DNA from: Dehalococcoidia bacterium CG2_30_46_19
GTDB lineage: Bacteria > Chloroflexota > Dehalococcoidia > GIF9 > AB-539-J10
Length of the DNA: 5,468 nt
NCBI GenBank assembly: GCA_001872925.1
Contig: MNYD01000103.1
Location: 1 to 5,468 of the forward strand
Direction of reading: 5' to 3'
The notes under the pieces: model-generated
Told to the model about the DNA's origin: nothing
The model's input: the letters and a program-made list of their open reading frames with translations, nothing else
Databases searched by the model: none
Translations under genes and position numbers: made by a program
In this document: in pieces, positions 4,560 through 5,468 of the stretch
How the letters are laid out: the number at the start of each line of letters is the position of its first letter
Numbering within the stretch: position 1 is the stretch's first letter

Positions 4560-5345
4560 TTACTGGATATCTTCGATAAGATAGGCGAAGGTACCAGCGG
4601 GAGCAGTAATGCTGATAGTTTGCCCTTTTTGTTTATTTAACAAAGCTTTGCCGATGGGTGAGGCGATGGAGATTATGCCCTTGGTGGGATTTGCCTCTTC
4701 CGGGTCAGCTAGAGTATAATGAAGCTCCCTGCCTGAGGATAAATCACGGAGATTCACTGTATTCCCAATTTTTATCTGCAAAGTACTTTCGACTTCAGTT
4801 ATGACTTTTGCCGAATTTAAGATTAGCTCTAGTTCCTTTATTCTGCCTTCCAGGTGCGATTTACGTTCTCGTGCTGCTTGCAATGGAGCATTTTCGCTGA
4901 AGTCCTTGTCGGCTGCTGCCTGACGTATCTCCTTAGTGACTTCTGAGCGCTGACTTTTCAGGGCAGTTAACTCTGTTTTCATTTTAACGTAGCCTTCTCT
5001 GCTCAAAGCAGATTGGATTTTAGAAATTTGTTGAGTCATTGTGGCTGTTTTTGATGGTGTTTTTTTTACCCGAACATGGCTGGCTAAATTTACCTTGGTG
5101 AAGCCCTTTTTGTGGATATAGCTAAGGAGGGGTCTAATTACCTCAGCGGCTGAAGGGGTAATCCGCTCAGCGGAGCCATCTATATCAAGCGGGGTAATGC
5201 TGCTTGCTTTCCTGCTCACACCGAGCCATCGCACAAGATTATAGACTTCTGTTTGTGCGTTTTGTTTCTCTTCAGAGGGTAAATTGGCTAGAAAGCTGTT
5301 AGCTACTTCAATGAGTGTAGCATCCTGCCTGGGAGTATCTTCCAT
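4560..5345 (-). CDS. greA: GreA/GreB-type transcription factor with a recombinase-like N-terminal domain
   Basis: Gre factors enter the secondary channel of RNA polymerase and stimulate cleavage of backtracked RNA. From ATG 5345 the protein is 261 aa, about 100 longer than usual GreA. Residues about 8-95 form an extra helical domain (FLANLP...EVYNLVRWLG...ITPLDI...LLSYIHKKGFTKVNLASHVRVKK) that resembles the SAM-like core-binding domain of tyrosine recombinases. A linker (96-110) precedes the Gre coiled coil (about 114-180: LSREGYVKMKTEL ... LEGRIKELE). The tip keeps the two acids needed for cleavage, DFSEN (Asp148, Glu151), though the following 'AEY' is APL. The C-terminal FKBP-like domain (about 183-261: DPEEANPTKGIISIASPIG) docks on polymerase. 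The frame extends upstream to GTG 5405, but a promoter lies inside that stretch, so ATG 5345 is preferred. No Shine-Dalgarno site is seen. It converges with the synthase gene 39 bases away. Confidence 0.88.
   Translation of the reverse strand: MEDTPRQDATLIEVANSFLANLPSEEKQNAQTEVYNLVRWLGVSRKASSITPLDIDGSAERITPSAAEVIRPLLSYIHKKGFTKVNLASHVRVKKTPSKTATMTQQISKIQSALSREGYVKMKTELTALKSQRSEVTKEIRQAAADKDFSENAPLQAARERKSHLEGRIKELELILNSAKVITEVESTLQIKIGNTVNLRDLSSGRELHYTLADPEEANPTKGIISIASPIGKALLNKQKGQTISITAPAGTFAYLIEDIQ
5060..5067 (-). repeat. A8 homopolymer at the domain junction of the gre gene
   Basis: Eight A on the coding strand (eight T on the given strand) encode the end of Val and the Lys-Lys of RVKKTP, where the extra N-terminal domain ends and the linker to Gre begins. 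Tracts of this kind can cause transcriptional or replication slippage. The frame is intact on both sides here. Confidence 0.85.
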
Positions 5346-5355
5346 TAATGGTGTA

Positions 5356-5384
5356 ATAATAAGATAGGAAGAAGGATATGTCAA
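5356..5384 (-). promoter_or_regulatory. Predicted promoter of the gre gene
   Basis: On the minus strand a perfect TTGACA (5384-5379) and TATTAT (5361-5356, five of six) are separated by exactly 17 bases. The start point is expected near 5349, about 4 bases before ATG 5345, giving a nearly leaderless message. The -35 box contains the TGA stop of the upstream reading frame. This promoter is the main reason to reject GTG 5405 as the gre start. Confidence 0.7.
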
Positions 5385-5468
5385 TCGATTGTGCTGGCTG
5401 ACCACATAGGTAACACTGGACTATGGATTTTAGCAAGCTCTCTTTCAATATACTCTACTGGAGCAAGA
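5381..5468 (-). CDS. 3' end of an unidentified minus-strand gene
   Basis: On the minus strand one frame is open from the window edge to TGA at 5383-5381 and encodes 28 residues, LAPVEYIERELAKIHS followed by PVLPMWSASTID. The other two minus frames have stops in this stretch. The composition looks protein-like and the position fits a gene directly upstream of gre in the same direction (35-base gap that holds the gre promoter). I do not recognise the product; 28 open codons alone could occur by chance. Confidence 0.45.
   Translation of the reverse strand, partial: LAPVEYIERELAKIHSPVLPMWSASTID

Noticed and set aside
5423..5468. A plus-strand gene starting at ATG 5423 near the right edge
   Set aside because: Only 15 codons are visible, there is no clear ribosome site, and the minus-strand frame ending at 5381 is a better explanation.

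Overview
The window looks like ordinary chromosomal sequence from a low-to-moderate-GC bacterium, most likely a member of the Chloroflexota close to Dehalococcoidia. This placement is an inference. It rests on a GreA-type protein with a recombinase-like N-terminal extension, an ArgC with an unusual 'NVTGY' nucleotide-binding loop, a stand-alone homocitrate/Re-citrate-synthase-type enzyme, and a tRNA without an encoded CCA. I remember the first three as familiar from that group, but no search was run. I see no phage, transposon, CRISPR array or defence island.

Left third, + strand (1-2082): four closely spaced genes that look like one operon. They are the 3' part of a XerC/XerD-type tyrosine recombinase with two altered catalytic positions, an 82-residue basic single-pass membrane protein of unknown function, a protein-L-isoaspartate O-methyltransferase (pcm) and a small FMN nitroreductase. 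Gaps are 4, about 25 and 17 bases. The nitroreductase start is fixed by a full AAGGAGG site at a GTG, 33 bases inside the longest reading frame.

Middle (2085-4520): tRNA-Glu(UUC) and argC lie on the minus strand, and an acyl-CoA/oxo-acid aldolase-type synthase lies divergently on the plus strand. The tRNA ends 2 bases from the nitroreductase stop. A near-consensus promoter for it lies in the last codons of argC, and the argC stop codon is part of the -10 box. The 81-base argC/synthase gap holds overlapping divergent promoters. If the synthase makes citrate (Re-type) or homocitrate, this block centres on glutamate: citrate leads to 2-oxoglutarate and glutamate, ArgC reduces a glutamate derivative for arginine, and tRNA-Glu is charged with glutamate. 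That link is thematic inference, not proof of co-regulation.

Right third, minus strand (4560-5468): a GreA/GreB-type transcription-cleavage factor fused to an N-terminal domain resembling the core-binding (SAM-like) domain of tyrosine recombinases. Upstream is the very 3' end of another minus-strand gene. The gre promoter lies between them and overlaps that gene's stop codon.

The three minus-strand transcription units (tRNA, argC, gre) all have predicted start points within about 2-5 bases of the mature 5' end or start codon. The two protein genes lack Shine-Dalgarno sites and are predicted leaderless, in contrast to the SD-led plus-strand operon. The most interesting single object is the Gre fusion. 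I do not see a clear undescribed multi-gene system here.
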